From Pseudomonadota bacterium (GTDB lineage Bacteria; Pseudomonadota; Gammaproteobacteria; Steroidobacterales; Steroidobacteraceae), in the NCBI GenBank assembly GCA_016720075.1, contig JADJXW010000004.1:62001-126000 (forward strand): a stretch of 64,000 bases of DNA. The letters run 5' to 3'. A program made the translations under genes and the position numbers. This document shows positions 44,520-53,925 of this stretch, in pieces (within the stretch, counting starts at the first letter, position 1; every line of letters begins with the position of its first letter). Under the pieces are notes generated by a model. It was not told the DNA's origin. It searched no databases and was given only the letters and a program-made list of their open reading frames with translations.

Positions 44520-45007
44520 AGGCCCTCCTGTGCCTGCTGGCGCTGCCAGCATTTGCCTGCGCGGCGGGCGCGCAGCACGCCCCGCAGGCAATCGACGCAC
44601 GCGTGCGCCTGATCGAGGACCAGTTCGCCATCGAGCGGCTGCTGAAGGAATACGGCCGCACGCTGGACTCGCGGGATTTCGCAGCCTATGCGGCGCTGTT
44701 CGCGCGGGAGGGCGAGTGGAAAGGCGCTTTGGGAACCTACCGCGGTCCGGCAGCCATCCAGGCGGCGATGGAAAAGATTTTCACCGACGCTGCCGCAGAC
44801 ATCCCGAAGGGAAAGAACTTCCATGTGATGTCGAACTTCATCATCGATGTGCAGGGTGACCACGCCACGGCGCGCTCGATGTTCATCTTCTACAAGATGA
44901 ACGGCAATGTCCCTGAGGCCGTCGTGGCAGGCCGCTACGAAGACGAGCTCGTGCGCCAGGACGGCGCCTGGCGTTTCCAGCGCCGCACGGCGCTGCCACC
45001 GGGCTGA
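44516..45007 (+). CDS. Exported SnoaL-like (NTF2-fold) protein
   Basis: A 163-residue protein with a signal peptide (MKALLCLLALPAFACAAGA). The NTF2-fold part has the usual pattern RLIEDQFAIERLLKEYGRTLDSRDFAAYAALF near the N-terminus and ends RYEDELVRQDGAWRFQRR. Residues in the cone-shaped pocket are hydrophobic and charged but no catalytic set can be assigned. SnoaL-like proteins include isomerases and dehydratases, and many bind small molecules. It is translationally coupled to the pirin gene. Confidence 0.85.
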   Translation: MKALLCLLALPAFACAAGAQHAPQAIDARVRLIEDQFAIERLLKEYGRTLDSRDFAAYAALFAREGEWKGALGTYRGPAAIQAAMEKIFTDAAADIPKGKNFHVMSNFIIDVQGDHATARSMFIFYKMNGNVPEAVVAGRYEDELVRQDGAWRFQRRTALPPG

Positions 45008-45017
45008 CCGGCAGGGA

Positions 45018-47115
45018 TCAGAAGGTGCCGCTCAGCGTGAACTGGAAGAACGGGTGCCAGGTCACGGTCTGGTCGCGCGTGTATTCCACCGGGCCGTCGC
45101 GTCGCGCCAGGTAGCTCACCGACTGCTCGCGATCCTTCGTGTTGTAGAGATTGCCGATGGAAGCCCGCATCTTCAGTCCCCCACACGTCCTTGTGCTCGA
45201 TGAAGGCCATGCCGAACGGCCGGGTGGTGGCAAAGCGTTCCTCGTAGTCCAGTCGATAGAACTTGTTCTGGCTCTGCAGTTCGGAGAACAGCCCCCAGGC
45301 CCACTGGGTGCCGGGGACATCCTGGCGGAAATCCAGGTTCCAATAGGAGCGGTTGCCGTTCCACTGGCGGTGGGTGCCGAACAGCGGGTCGCGCATCCGC
45401 GTGTCACGCCAGGTGAGGAAGTTGTCGAGCTTGCCACCCGGTATGCCGATGGCGTCGAGCAGCAGGCTGGTTTCCAGCGTCACCTGGAAGCGCCTGGCCT
45501 TCGCGAGATTTCCCGGTGCCTCCGCCGTCGCGCTGATGGGTATCTGCGTGACCAGGTCGCTGACATCCTCGGCTTCCAGGTTCAGGCGGATCTTTCCGTT
45601 ACCCCCGAGCGTGCGAACCGTCTCGAGCTGCAGGACCCAGCTCTGCGGTGGCACCAGCCGCGGATTGCTGCCATTGGCGTTGTTGTTGACCACGTCAACG
45701 GAGGCCAGGAAATCGAAGAAATTCAGTTGCCCGACCTTGCGTTGCAGCTTGAGGTTCATCTCCCACTGCGAGGCTGGATTCCAGGCCAGCGCAACCGAAC
45801 CCTTCGGGCGCCAGAAACTGCGGGATTCACCGGCGCCGGCATCCTGACCGAGCTGGCTGAACTCGACGCCGCCGCTCAACTGCAGCGACAACCCATCCTT
45901 CAGCGGCCGGCTGAAACTCAGGATGCTCTCGCCACGCTTTTCCTCCACGCGAGAGCTGGCGCCGGGCAGGGGCACGGGCTGCAGCACCCCGCCCGCATCG
46001 AGTACTTCTAGGGATCCCGTGGCATCGATGAAGTTGTAGGCCGCCTCGCCGGACATCGTCCAGTCCCCGCCCAGCGCCTTCCACCGATACTCGCTGCGCA
46101 GCACGCGCTCACCCTCGGCAGATTCGCGCGAGAAGCGCGATCCGCTGGGAATGGTTGACCCGTCAACCAGCCGGGTCTGCTCGTTGTAGAACGGCCCCTC
46201 GCGATCGGTGTAGAAGCCGATCACTTTCAGGCGGCCCGTTCCCAGCCCGAACTCATAGTCGGCGCCGAGCTCCGTTCGCCATTTCCGGTCTTCGCCGCGG
46301 TTCGACTCCGTGGTTAACGGCTCGCCCGGCACCTGGTACAGCGTGGTGACCCTGCGCCTGAAATGCATGCGCTCAACGCTGCCGTTGAGGTTCCAGATGG
46401 AACCCCCGGCGGTCTTGTGGTTCAGCGTGCCGGAGAGCTTGGGTATGTCATTACCAAAGCGGGATCCCGGGTAGTAGCGGGTGAAGCTCACGCCGGCGCC
46501 GGGGCGGGTTTCCAACTCCCTTCCCCAGCCGCCACCGCGAAAACCATCCCAGCGCAGGCCCAGCGAGAAATCGCCAATGCCCGACTTGCCCGAAACGTTC
46601 ACTTCGCCGGGATACCAGTGGTCGGGCACGCGTTCCCGGATACGGGGCCGCCAGGTGAAATTACCCTGCATGCCGGCCTGCTCGGTCAGCACGTTCAGCA
46701 CGTGCCCCGACAGGCCGCTGATATCCAGCATCGCGCCGTCCATGATTTCCAGGCGGCGGATGGTATTGGCCGGAATGCGCCGCAGCACGGTATTGGCATC
46801 ATTGCCCTTGCCCGTGATGCGCTGGCCGTTGATCAGCACGTTCTGCGAGGCTTCACCCAACCCACGATCGTTGCTGACATTGGACACCGAGAACCCGGGT
46901 ATCTGGGCCACCACGTCCGCCGCGGTCTGCGGGGAAAAGCGCGCGAACTGCGCCACGGTGTAGATGCGCTTGCCGTTTTCGATCAGCGGAACGATGCCGG
47001 CGGACAGCTCCTGTTGCGTCGGCGCCTCTTCGGCTGCGGGAAGGAAGGCGGGACACAGCAGCAACGCACAGGCCAGGCCCATGCGGCGGGAATCCGCGAA
47101 AACGCGATGTGGCAA
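45018..47115 (-). pseudogene. TonB-dependent outer-membrane receptor with a C-terminal frameshift
   Basis: A receptor of about 700 residues. It has a signal peptide (MGLACALLLCPAFLPA), a short N-terminal extension and a plug domain with TAADVVAQIPGFSVSN and GQRITGKGNDANTVLRRIP, then a 22-strand barrel. The start used is TTG at 47115, behind AGGGGGA; the ATG before MGLACALL is an alternative. Near the end the frame breaks at a run of five C (45178-45182 plus strand). In one frame the protein ends in unrelated, basic residues. One fewer G restores LKMRASIGNLYNTKD to QFTLSGTF, whose terminal Phe is the normal outer-membrane signature. The ligand is unknown, and no exbB/tonB gene is nearby. Confidence 0.85.
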
Positions 47116-47269
47116 ACTGGATTCCCCCTGGAATAGCTCTGGTCAGACACGGGCGGCGCGTCCGCGTTCCATAAGTCCCGCCCTTGTCGCACTGCCTTAC
47201 AACAATACGCTGACAGGGCATCTATCGGGTGCGATCACGGGAGGTGGTTCCGGCGGCGGATTTCACGGG

Positions 47270-47275
47270 TATAGT
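47270..47275 (+). promoter_or_regulatory. TATAGT -10 element close to the start codon
   Basis: TATAGT lies 8 bases before the ATG at 47284, so transcription would start within about 2 bases of it and the mRNA would be leaderless or nearly so. No Shine-Dalgarno sequence is seen. The -35 region is poor (GTTCCG at 17 bases). Confidence 0.35.
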
Positions 47276-47283
47276 CCGATCCC

Positions 47284-47832
47284 ATGAGAACCGCCCGCGC
47301 CACCCTGCCGCTGTTGTTCGTGCTGCTTGCGCCGCCCGTCCATGCGCAAGGCGCCAGTCCTGATTTCGCCTCGACATTGGCCACCACGACTGCGCAAATC
47401 GAAGAAGTCATCGTCTCGGGCAAGCTCGACAGCCTGAGCCAGTTGAGAAAGGCGGTGGATCGCGCCGAAAATCGCGTCTATCAACGCTACAACGAAGTCA
47501 ACGAGGGCTCGGACTACGACATCGAGTGCCTGACCGAAGCGCCGCTGGGCTCGCGCCAGAAAGTGAAGAAGTGCCAGCCGCGTTATGTCTCCGATGCGAT
47601 GCATGAAGATGCCTTCGACGCCCTCCTGCGCAACCAGACCTCCGCGACCAGGCTCCGGAGCGTCTCGGCCCTGGCGGCGGGAAGGCAGACCTACCTGCGC
47701 CAGGCCATGCTCGATGCGGCCCGCAAGGATCCGGAAATGCAGCGCGCGATGATCGAGCACGCCCTGCTCACCGAGCGATACCAGAAGGTGCTGAAGGACA
47801 AACTCGGCAAGCGCCGAGTGGTCTGGGACTGA
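47284..47832 (+). CDS. Small exported protein, paralogue of the protein at 54349
   Basis: A 182-residue protein with a signal peptide (cleavage after VHAQG). A central motif, RAENRVYQRYNEVN then IEC and KKCQPRYV, contains two cysteines that could pair. The same layout, RAEREFIDLYNKVN, IAC and RICQPKYI, is in the protein at 54349. The helical C-terminal half is charged (LLTERYQKVLKDKLGKRRVVWD). Function unknown; I know of no characterised relative. No Shine-Dalgarno is visible before the ATG, and a good -10 lies very near it. Confidence 0.75.
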   Translation: MRTARATLPLLFVLLAPPVHAQGASPDFASTLATTTAQIEEVIVSGKLDSLSQLRKAVDRAENRVYQRYNEVNEGSDYDIECLTEAPLGSRQKVKKCQPRYVSDAMHEDAFDALLRNQTSATRLRSVSALAAGRQTYLRQAMLDAARKDPEMQRAMIEHALLTERYQKVLKDKLGKRRVVWD

Positions 47833-47849
47833 AAGCCGCGCAGGACGGT

Positions 47850-49187
47850 TTGCCGCGGCCGCGCCGCCACTGGGCGGTGCTGGCGATCTGGCTGGCCATT
47901 TCCATGGCCGTGCTCGACAGCTCCATCGCCAACATCGCGCTGCCAACCATTGCCGCCGAGTTGCAGGCTCCTGCAGCGCTTTCCATCTGGGTAATCAACG
48001 CCTACCAGCTGGCCATCACCGCCCTGCTGCTACCGCTATCCGCGCTCGGCGATCGCATCGGCTATCGGCGCGTATACCTGCCGGGCCTGGCCATTTTCAT
48101 TGCGGGCTCCGCGGCCTGTGCGATGTCGGACAGCCTCGCCACGCTGATCGCCGCGCGAATGTTCCAGGGCATAGGCGCGGCCGCCATCATGAGCATGAAC
48201 GCCGCGCTGGTGCGCGCCACCTTCCCGCAGGCAAAACTGGGCCGCGGCATAGGCTACAACGCACTGGTGCTTTCGCTGTCGGCCGCCGCCGGCCCCAGCA
48301 TCGCCGCGCTGATCCTGAGCGCGGGTTCATGGCCATGGCTGTTCCTGATCAACATTCCCATCGGGCTCGCCTCGCTGCTGATCGGCAGGAAAGCCCTGCC
48401 GGCCACGGAAGGCCATGGCCGCAAACCCGACTACCCCGCCGCCGTGCTCAGCGCGGTCACGCTCGGCACGCTGGTCTATGGTGGTGAAACACTGGCGCGA
48501 GGCGAAATCGGCATGGGCGCGCCACTGCTGGGCATCGCGCTGGTCGCCGGCCACTTCCTCGTGCGGCGCGAATGGCATCGCGAGGCGCCGCTGCTGCCCC
48601 TCGACCTGCTGCGCATTCCCGTCCTCGCGCTCTCGCTGGTCACGTCGATAACCACCTTCGCGGCGCAGATGTGCGCGCTGGTGAGCCTGCCGTTCCTGCT
48701 GCAGAACGTCCTCGGCCGGTCCGTGGCGCAGACCGGCCTGCTGCTCACGCTGTGGCCACTGGCCGTGGGCGTCACCGCGCCGCTGGCTGGACGGCTCGCG
48801 GAACGACATCACGCGGGCGTGCTGGGCGGCATCGGGCTGTTCCTGTTCGCGGCGGGACTGATGGCGCTGTCGATGCTCGGCGGGAATCCAGACACTTACG
48901 ACCTCGCGTGGCGGCTGGCCTTATGTGGCGCGGGGTTCGGTTTCTTCCAGGCGCCCAACAACCGGATCATCCTGCTGACGGCGCCACGGCATCGATCGGG
49001 CGCCGCGGGCGGCATGCTGGCAACCGCCCGCCTGCTGGGACAGACCGCCGGCGCAGCGGCGGTGGCGGCGGCGTTCCATTGGCTGGGCGTGGGATCTGGT
49101 CCGCTGCTACTGCGTATCGCGGCCTTCGCGGCAGCCTTGGCCGCCGCATTCAGCCTGCTGCGCCTGCGGGTTAGCGCGCCCAGCTGA
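47850..49187 (+). CDS. MFS exporter, DHA2 type
   Basis: A 445-residue membrane protein with about 14 hydrophobic segments. The N-terminal signature LDSSIANIALPTIAAEL is motif D1 of the 14-segment drug:H+ antiporters. The loop ALGDRIGYRRVYLPGL matches motif A. Substrates in this group include dyes, detergents and antibiotics, but this one is unknown. The likely start is TTG, shortly after AGGA and 18 bases beyond the upstream stop. Confidence 0.88.
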   Translation: MPRPRRHWAVLAIWLAISMAVLDSSIANIALPTIAAELQAPAALSIWVINAYQLAITALLLPLSALGDRIGYRRVYLPGLAIFIAGSAACAMSDSLATLIAARMFQGIGAAAIMSMNAALVRATFPQAKLGRGIGYNALVLSLSAAAGPSIAALILSAGSWPWLFLINIPIGLASLLIGRKALPATEGHGRKPDYPAAVLSAVTLGTLVYGGETLARGEIGMGAPLLGIALVAGHFLVRREWHREAPLLPLDLLRIPVLALSLVTSITTFAAQMCALVSLPFLLQNVLGRSVAQTGLLLTLWPLAVGVTAPLAGRLAERHHAGVLGGIGLFLFAAGLMALSMLGGNPDTYDLAWRLALCGAGFGFFQAPNNRIILLTAPRHRSGAAGGMLATARLLGQTAGAAAVAAAFHWLGVGSGPLLLRIAAFAAALAAAFSLLRLRVSAPS

Positions 49188-49224
49188 AACAGGCGAAGAT
49201 CGCTTCATCCCCTAGGAGAACTCA

Positions 49225-50097
49225 ATGGCTGAACCCTCCGTGCCCGCAGAGTATGTGCCCCCCAAGGTCTGGACCTGGGAGCAACCCAGCGGCGGCACCT
49301 TCGCCAGCATCAACCGCCCCACTGCCGGCTCCACCCACGACAAGGCACTGCCCATTGGGCGCCATCCCATTCAGCTCTATTCGCTGGGCACGCCCAATGG
49401 TCAGAAGGTCACCATCCTGCTGGAGGAATTGCTGGCGGCCGGATACGCGGGCGCGGAGTACGACGCCTGGCTGATCAAGATCAACGAGGGCGAGCAGTTC
49501 GGCAGCGGCTTCGTCGACGTGAATCCGAACTCCAAGATTCCCGCCCTGCTGGATCGCAGCGGACCCAATCCGATCCGCGTGTTTGAGTCAGGAGCCATCC
49601 TGCTGCACCTGGCCGACAAATTCGGCGCCTTCATGCCGCAGGATCCAGCACGCCGCGCCGAATGCCTGTCATGGCTGTTCTGGCAGGTTGGCAGCGCGCC
49701 CTACGTGGGTGGCGGCTTCGGGCACTTCTATGTGTACGCGCCGGTGAAGATCGAATACGCCATCAACCGCTTCGCGATGGAAACCAAGCGGCAGCTGGAT
49801 GTGCTGAATCGCCACCTGGCCGTGAATGATTTCCTCGCGGGCAGGGACTACACGATCGCGGATATCGCGACCTGGCCGTGGTATGGCCTGCTGGCCCTCG
49901 GGAAGGTGTATGGCGCCGCGGAATTCCTGCAGGTGGAGGACTACACGCATGTGCGGCGCTGGGCCGAGGCGATTGCCGCCAGGCCGGCAGTGAAGCGGGG
50001 TCGTATCGTGAACCGATCGTTCGGCGAGCCTCATGAACAGCTGGCCGAGCGTCATGAGTCCGGTGACATCGACGCTGTGTTGCTGAAGGCCCCATGA
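49225..50097 (+). CDS. yghU: YghU-like glutathione S-transferase / disulfide-bond oxidoreductase
   Basis: A 290-residue GST-fold enzyme of the Nu class. It has an N-terminal extension (about 1-45) and a thioredoxin-like domain with the TPNGQKVTILLEEL active-site helix. PNSKIPALLD and FESGAILLHLADK follow, then an all-helical domain. The Thr/Asn pair of YghU that binds two glutathiones fits TPNGQK. AGGAGAA lies at good spacing before the ATG. It is a soluble cytoplasmic enzyme likely to reduce disulfides or peroxides with glutathione. Confidence 0.93.
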   Translation: MAEPSVPAEYVPPKVWTWEQPSGGTFASINRPTAGSTHDKALPIGRHPIQLYSLGTPNGQKVTILLEELLAAGYAGAEYDAWLIKINEGEQFGSGFVDVNPNSKIPALLDRSGPNPIRVFESGAILLHLADKFGAFMPQDPARRAECLSWLFWQVGSAPYVGGGFGHFYVYAPVKIEYAINRFAMETKRQLDVLNRHLAVNDFLAGRDYTIADIATWPWYGLLALGKVYGAAEFLQVEDYTHVRRWAEAIAARPAVKRGRIVNRSFGEPHEQLAERHESGDIDAVLLKAP

Positions 50098-50170
50098 AAC
50101 CCGTTCGCCGGCGCAGCAATCGAGACTGATTCTCAGCACCTCCGCGCATGGGCGGTGCAATGTGCCCGAT

Positions 50171-50190
50171 GCACTGCTGCGCCGCAGTGC
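50171..50190 (+). terminator. Perfect inverted repeat between yghU and the hemerythrin gene
   Basis: GCACTGC (50171-50177) and GCAGTGC (50184-50190) form a 7-base stem with a 6-base loop, 74 bases after the yghU stop. No U-run follows, so this may be a weak terminator or an operator. It lies in the only gap of the area (179 bases). Confidence 0.35.
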
Positions 50191-50276
50191 TGACGGCAAT
50201 TCCGCATTGATTCACTGAAGTTCCCGCCAGCACTGCCGCTAACCGGGATGAATCCCCACCTGCGGTACAAAACACC

Positions 50277-50693
50277 ATGGCTAGTGAATTTGTCTGGGAC
50301 CCGGCGACGCTCGCCCTGAACGTGGATTCCATGGATTCGGAACACCGCCGGCTCATCGAACTGATGAACCGGCTGCAACAGCTCTTCCTGGACGGCGCAC
50401 CGGCCGTCGAGCAGGGCAAGGCCTTCGCCGCGCTGGCTGACTACACACAGCGCCACTTCGAGCACGAGGAGGCCTACATGCAAAGCGTGGGCTACCCGGG
50501 ACTCGCCGTCCACAAGGGCGTGCACCGCAACCTGCTCGAGAAGGTCAACGAGCACGCCAAGGGCTTCAAGCAGAACGGGAAGTTCAGCGAGGCGCTGTTC
50601 CAGTTCCTGCACATGTGGCTGCGGTCGCACATCTGCGGCGTCGACCGGAAATACGCCACGCACGCGCAGATCGGTAAAGTCGCCAACGGCTGA
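50277..50693 (+). CDS. Bacteriohemerythrin
   Basis: A 138-residue four-helix protein that binds O2 at a di-iron site. All seven ligands are in place: H23 (SEH), H60 and E64 (HFEHEE), H79, H83 (HKGVH), H118 and D123 (SHICGVD). It is a free single domain with no signalling partner attached, so oxygen storage, delivery or sensing are all possible. The ATG has no visible Shine-Dalgarno. It stands alone between yghU and the convergent peroxidase gene. Confidence 0.95.
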   Translation: MASEFVWDPATLALNVDSMDSEHRRLIELMNRLQQLFLDGAPAVEQGKAFAALADYTQRHFEHEEAYMQSVGYPGLAVHKGVHRNLLEKVNEHAKGFKQNGKFSEALFQFLHMWLRSHICGVDRKYATHAQIGKVANG

Positions 50694-50720
50694 GCGGCGT
50701 CCGGGCCGGGCCGGCAGCCT

Positions 50721-52100
50721 TCAGTGAAAGGGATCCGAGAACTTCGGGTCCTCCAGCATCGCGCTGTCGGTGAAGGTATCCAGCGCCGCCTCCAATGCGC
50801 GCTTCTGCCGCTCTGTCAGGTTGAGGCGTCGCGGGGCATCTCCATTGCGCACGCGCAACAATGGTGACAGCGACTGTGCCGGCTTGACGCCAGTGTCGTA
50901 GTGATCGATCACTTCGCGCAGGCTCTGGAACCTGCCGTCGTGCATGTAGGGGGCGGTGTGGCGGATATTGCGCAGCGACGCCGCGCGGAATGTCCCATCG
51001 CCCTGCCCCGGATCGACCGATTCCACATCCAGCCCGGTGTTCGCCGGATCCACCATCGTCAGCACGCGATCCACATGGCAATGAAGGCAGTTGCCGTCGA
51101 TGAGCAGCTTCAACCCCTCGTTCTCCTGCGCCGTGAATCCGGGCGTGGCTTCCGGAAAACGGGAATCCCCGCCCTCGGGATACGCCGTATCAGCCTTCGC
51201 GCGGTAAGAAATGAGCGAGCGCAGGAACTGGGCCAGCGCCATGCCAACGCGGTCCGCGCTGATCTGCGCGGAACCAAAGGCGGCCTGGAACAACGGCGGA
51301 TAGAAATCCGTGGCCTGCAGCTTCGCCACCATGTTGGGCAGCGTGTTGGCCATCTCGACATGATCCTGGATCGGAATCAGGGCGAGCGATTCCAGGGTCC
51401 GGACGCGCGCATCGGCGAAGAACCGGTCCCTGAGGCTGTAGCGCACATTCGCCAGGCCCATCGCATTGCGCCGAGTGGGCTCGCCGGTCGCCCCGACGGA
51501 GAACGACCGCGGTTCCGCGAATCCATGCTTTTGCTGATGGCATGTGCCGCACGAGTGGGTGTTGGTGGAAGACAGCCGCTTGTCGTAGAACAGCACGCGG
51601 CCCAGCGTCGCTCCGGCATCGCTCACCGGGTTGGTTTCCGGAGTGGTGTCCCAGTAAGGCGCGCCGGATTGGCGTGATTCCCGGTACGACGGCGGCAGGT
51701 CAAGCTGCAAATCATCGTAGGTGAATGGCCTGTCGGGCAGCACGGGCCGACCGGGCTCGGGCGCCGGCGCGACGATGTTGAACTGGATCGTCTTGAGGAC
51801 GCCGTCAGAATCCCTCGAGGCCACGCTGACGCGCACCGCGCCAACGCCGGCGAAGGTGCCCGTGACCCGGCGACCCGCAACTGCAAGCCCATGCGACCCT
51901 GGCGAGAGGGTAATCGTGGAATCGGCGCCAGCAGCCTTGCCGGAGACGTGCGCTACAGCGTCCACATCCACGACCGACCCCGGTGTCACGAGCAACAGCA
52001 GCGGGCGATCCTGACCGGCAGGCAGTGACCCGCGCGGGGCTTCACCGGCACCGCAGCCGGCAAGCAGGACGAGCAGCGGCAGGAGGATCACGCGCTGCAC
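50721..52100 (-). CDS. Di-heme cytochrome c peroxidase/MauG-like lipoprotein
   Basis: A 459-residue lipoprotein (GTG start, lipobox LLAGC with C16). An Ig-like beta region lies at about 30-115. A MauG/CCP domain follows, with the two heme sites C184-G-T-C-H188 and C338-L-H-C-H342. The region after the second heme has the usual PYMHDGRFQSLREVIDHYD. The family reduces peroxide or drives oxidations on proteins with high-valent iron. It starts 1 base after the HNH gene stop, so it is probably co-transcribed with that gene. Confidence 0.9.
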   Translation of the reverse strand: MQRVILLPLLVLLAGCGAGEAPRGSLPAGQDRPLLLLVTPGSVVDVDAVAHVSGKAAGADSTITLSPGSHGLAVAGRRVTGTFAGVGAVRVSVASRDSDGVLKTIQFNIVAPAPEPGRPVLPDRPFTYDDLQLDLPPSYRESRQSGAPYWDTTPETNPVSDAGATLGRVLFYDKRLSSTNTHSCGTCHQQKHGFAEPRSFSVGATGEPTRRNAMGLANVRYSLRDRFFADARVRTLESLALIPIQDHVEMANTLPNMVAKLQATDFYPPLFQAAFGSAQISADRVGMALAQFLRSLISYRAKADTAYPEGGDSRFPEATPGFTAQENEGLKLLIDGNCLHCHVDRVLTMVDPANTGLDVESVDPGQGDGTFRAASLRNIRHTAPYMHDGRFQSLREVIDHYDTGVKPAQSLSPLLRVRNGDAPRRLNLTERQKRALEAALDTFTDSAMLEDPKFSDPFH

Positions 52101-52101
52101 T

Positions 52102-52917
52102 TCAGTCCTTCCGGCGGCGACCTGCTTCGGCCTTCTCGAATACATTGCCGCGATGCCAGGCCAGGTACAGCTTCTGCTTCACCCCGAACGGCCGCGCGGA
52201 GATCGGCAGCGAAATTGCCCAGCGCTTCAGCACCGTGCTGTTGAGCTGGCGGGCCACAAGCAACTGGCCCTCATCTGAAAACGTGATGTAGCCACGCTCG
52301 AACAGGTGCGCCAGATGGGGCGAGAGCAGCAGGCCATTGTTGCCGTCGACCCTCTCGGATTCGCTGCACGCCTCCCGGGGCTTGATGTGCACCGCGCGCA
52401 GATGCCGTCGATCCATCACGCCGGTCACGCGACAGGCGCCTTCGACCTGCTCGAGGCTGGCGCGGAACTGGCTCCGATCATCGCCGCTGTCCACCGGCAT
52501 AGCGACGGCAACGGGTGGGATGTTTCCGGGCCAGTGTGAAAGCAGATGCTTTACCATGGCATCGGCCTCCTGCCGGTTTTTTACCACGACGCTGATTCCC
52601 GACCGCGTGGGGCCACGCACCCCTTCGATCCGGCGCGCCAGTGCGGCTCCCGTGAGGTTCAGGGTTCGAATGCCAAGAGGCCGGATGTGGAAAACCAGCT
52701 GCCCCTTGCTGACAGCAAAGGAAAAGGGCCAGCCCGGGGGATCCACTGACGTATATCGAAAATCGAGGGCCGCGCCGCGCCCTCCCGGCGCACAGCGCAG
52801 GGACTGGCACGCCAGGCCGAAGTCCACGAGCCGGTCGAATGCCTCCAGAACCTCGGGCACCTGGATGCGGTCACGCAGGGACTGCAGCGCGGACGGGTCG
52901 AAATCGACGGCCTTCAT
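52102..52917 (-). CDS. HNH endonuclease-domain protein
   Basis: A 271-residue protein without a signal peptide. The C-terminal half has an HNH fold of the PF13391 type: CRVTGVMDRRHLRAVHIKP, NNGLLLSPHLAHLFERGYIT and SDEGQLLVA. These carry the histidines and Asn of that motif. The N-terminal half (about 1-140) is not one I recognise. Relatives are found in restriction systems and as orphan nucleases. It faces the PD40 protein gene across 68 bases and leads into the peroxidase lipoprotein, an odd pairing. Confidence 0.82.
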   Translation of the reverse strand: MKAVDFDPSALQSLRDRIQVPEVLEAFDRLVDFGLACQSLRCAPGGRGAALDFRYTSVDPPGWPFSFAVSKGQLVFHIRPLGIRTLNLTGAALARRIEGVRGPTRSGISVVVKNRQEADAMVKHLLSHWPGNIPPVAVAMPVDSGDDRSQFRASLEQVEGACRVTGVMDRRHLRAVHIKPREACSESERVDGNNGLLLSPHLAHLFERGYITFSDEGQLLVARQLNSTVLKRWAISLPISARPFGVKQKLYLAWHRGNVFEKAEAGRRRKD

Positions 52918-52985
52918 GGGGTGTGAAGATTAACCGCAATTGGCGCTAACATCCCGGGACCAGGACGCGTTTGGGGGAATGACAC

Positions 52986-53912
52986 ATGTTCAGAATCCGC
53001 CTGTTGGCTGCAGCGCTGGCGATGGCCGGCGTTGCCTGGACCGCAGAACAGCAGCCTGCAGCGCCTCCTGGTCCCTCTGCCTTCCAGCTCGCGCTGGTGA
53101 CTGAACAGGGACAGAAAACCGTGCTCGGTACCCTGCCGCCTTCCCTCTTCGCGCCGCGCATCTCGCCCGACGGCAAGCAGGTCGCCTTCGAGCTCGCTGA
53201 AGAGACAACTCCCGGCCAGCCGCCCGGCATGCGCCTCTACGTTGCCCCGCTCGGTGCGCTCGACAAGCGCAGGGCGCTGCAATACACGCTGACGTCCACT
53301 CGCAACATCGCCCCGATGTGGTCACCCGAAGGCGATTTCATCGTGTTCCTGGCGCAAGGCAACGGCAGTGACATGCTCTTCAGGCAGCGCGCCGATGGGT
53401 ACATCCAACCCTCTTTCGTGGTGGATGGGCGTGCCCCGGAAGGCTGGTACAAGGGCGGCAAGCTGGTGTTCATCACGCGCAAGGGTGACCACGACTATGG
53501 CATCTCGATGCTGGACCTGGGTTCGAAGAAGCTCACGCGCCTGGTGGACATCGAAGGCTCGGACCAGCACAGCAGCCGACTCTCCCCGGATGGCAAGTGG
53601 ATCGCCTATTCCTCGAACGAGACCGGCAGGCAGGAGGTCTGGGTCGAACCCCTGCCCCAGACGGGCAAGCGCATCCAGCTCACGAAGGAAGGCGGTCGCC
53701 ATCCGATGTGGTCGCCGGACGGCACGAAAATCTACTTCGACCAGGGCGGCCGGATGTATCGCCTCGACCTGACTGCCACGGCGGACTCCGTGCAGGCGGG
53801 CGCCCCTTCGCCACTGCCGATCACGGGATTCCAGCAGGGCGACCTTCGCCGACAGTTCGACCTGATGCCCGATGGCAAGGCGTTCCTGATGCTCTTTCCG
53901 GTGCAACCCTAG
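52986..53912 (+). CDS. Exported PD40/TolB-like propeller protein
   Basis: A 308-residue protein with a signal peptide (MFRIRLLAAALAMAGVAWTA). It has several PD40 beta-propeller repeats of the TolB type: FAPRISPDGKQVAFEL, NIAPMWSPEGDFIVFL, SSRLSPDGKWIAYSSNE and RHPMWSPDGTKIYFD. It lacks the N-terminal TolB domain and any serine peptidase domain, so it is a bare propeller likely to bind protein or peptidoglycan partners. The Hsp15 gene follows after 13 bases. Confidence 0.88.
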   Translation: MFRIRLLAAALAMAGVAWTAEQQPAAPPGPSAFQLALVTEQGQKTVLGTLPPSLFAPRISPDGKQVAFELAEETTPGQPPGMRLYVAPLGALDKRRALQYTLTSTRNIAPMWSPEGDFIVFLAQGNGSDMLFRQRADGYIQPSFVVDGRAPEGWYKGGKLVFITRKGDHDYGISMLDLGSKKLTRLVDIEGSDQHSSRLSPDGKWIAYSSNETGRQEVWVEPLPQTGKRIQLTKEGGRHPMWSPDGTKIYFDQGGRMYRLDLTATADSVQAGAPSPLPITGFQQGDLRRQFDLMPDGKAFLMLFPVQP

Positions 53913-53925
53913 CCGCGAGGCTCTC

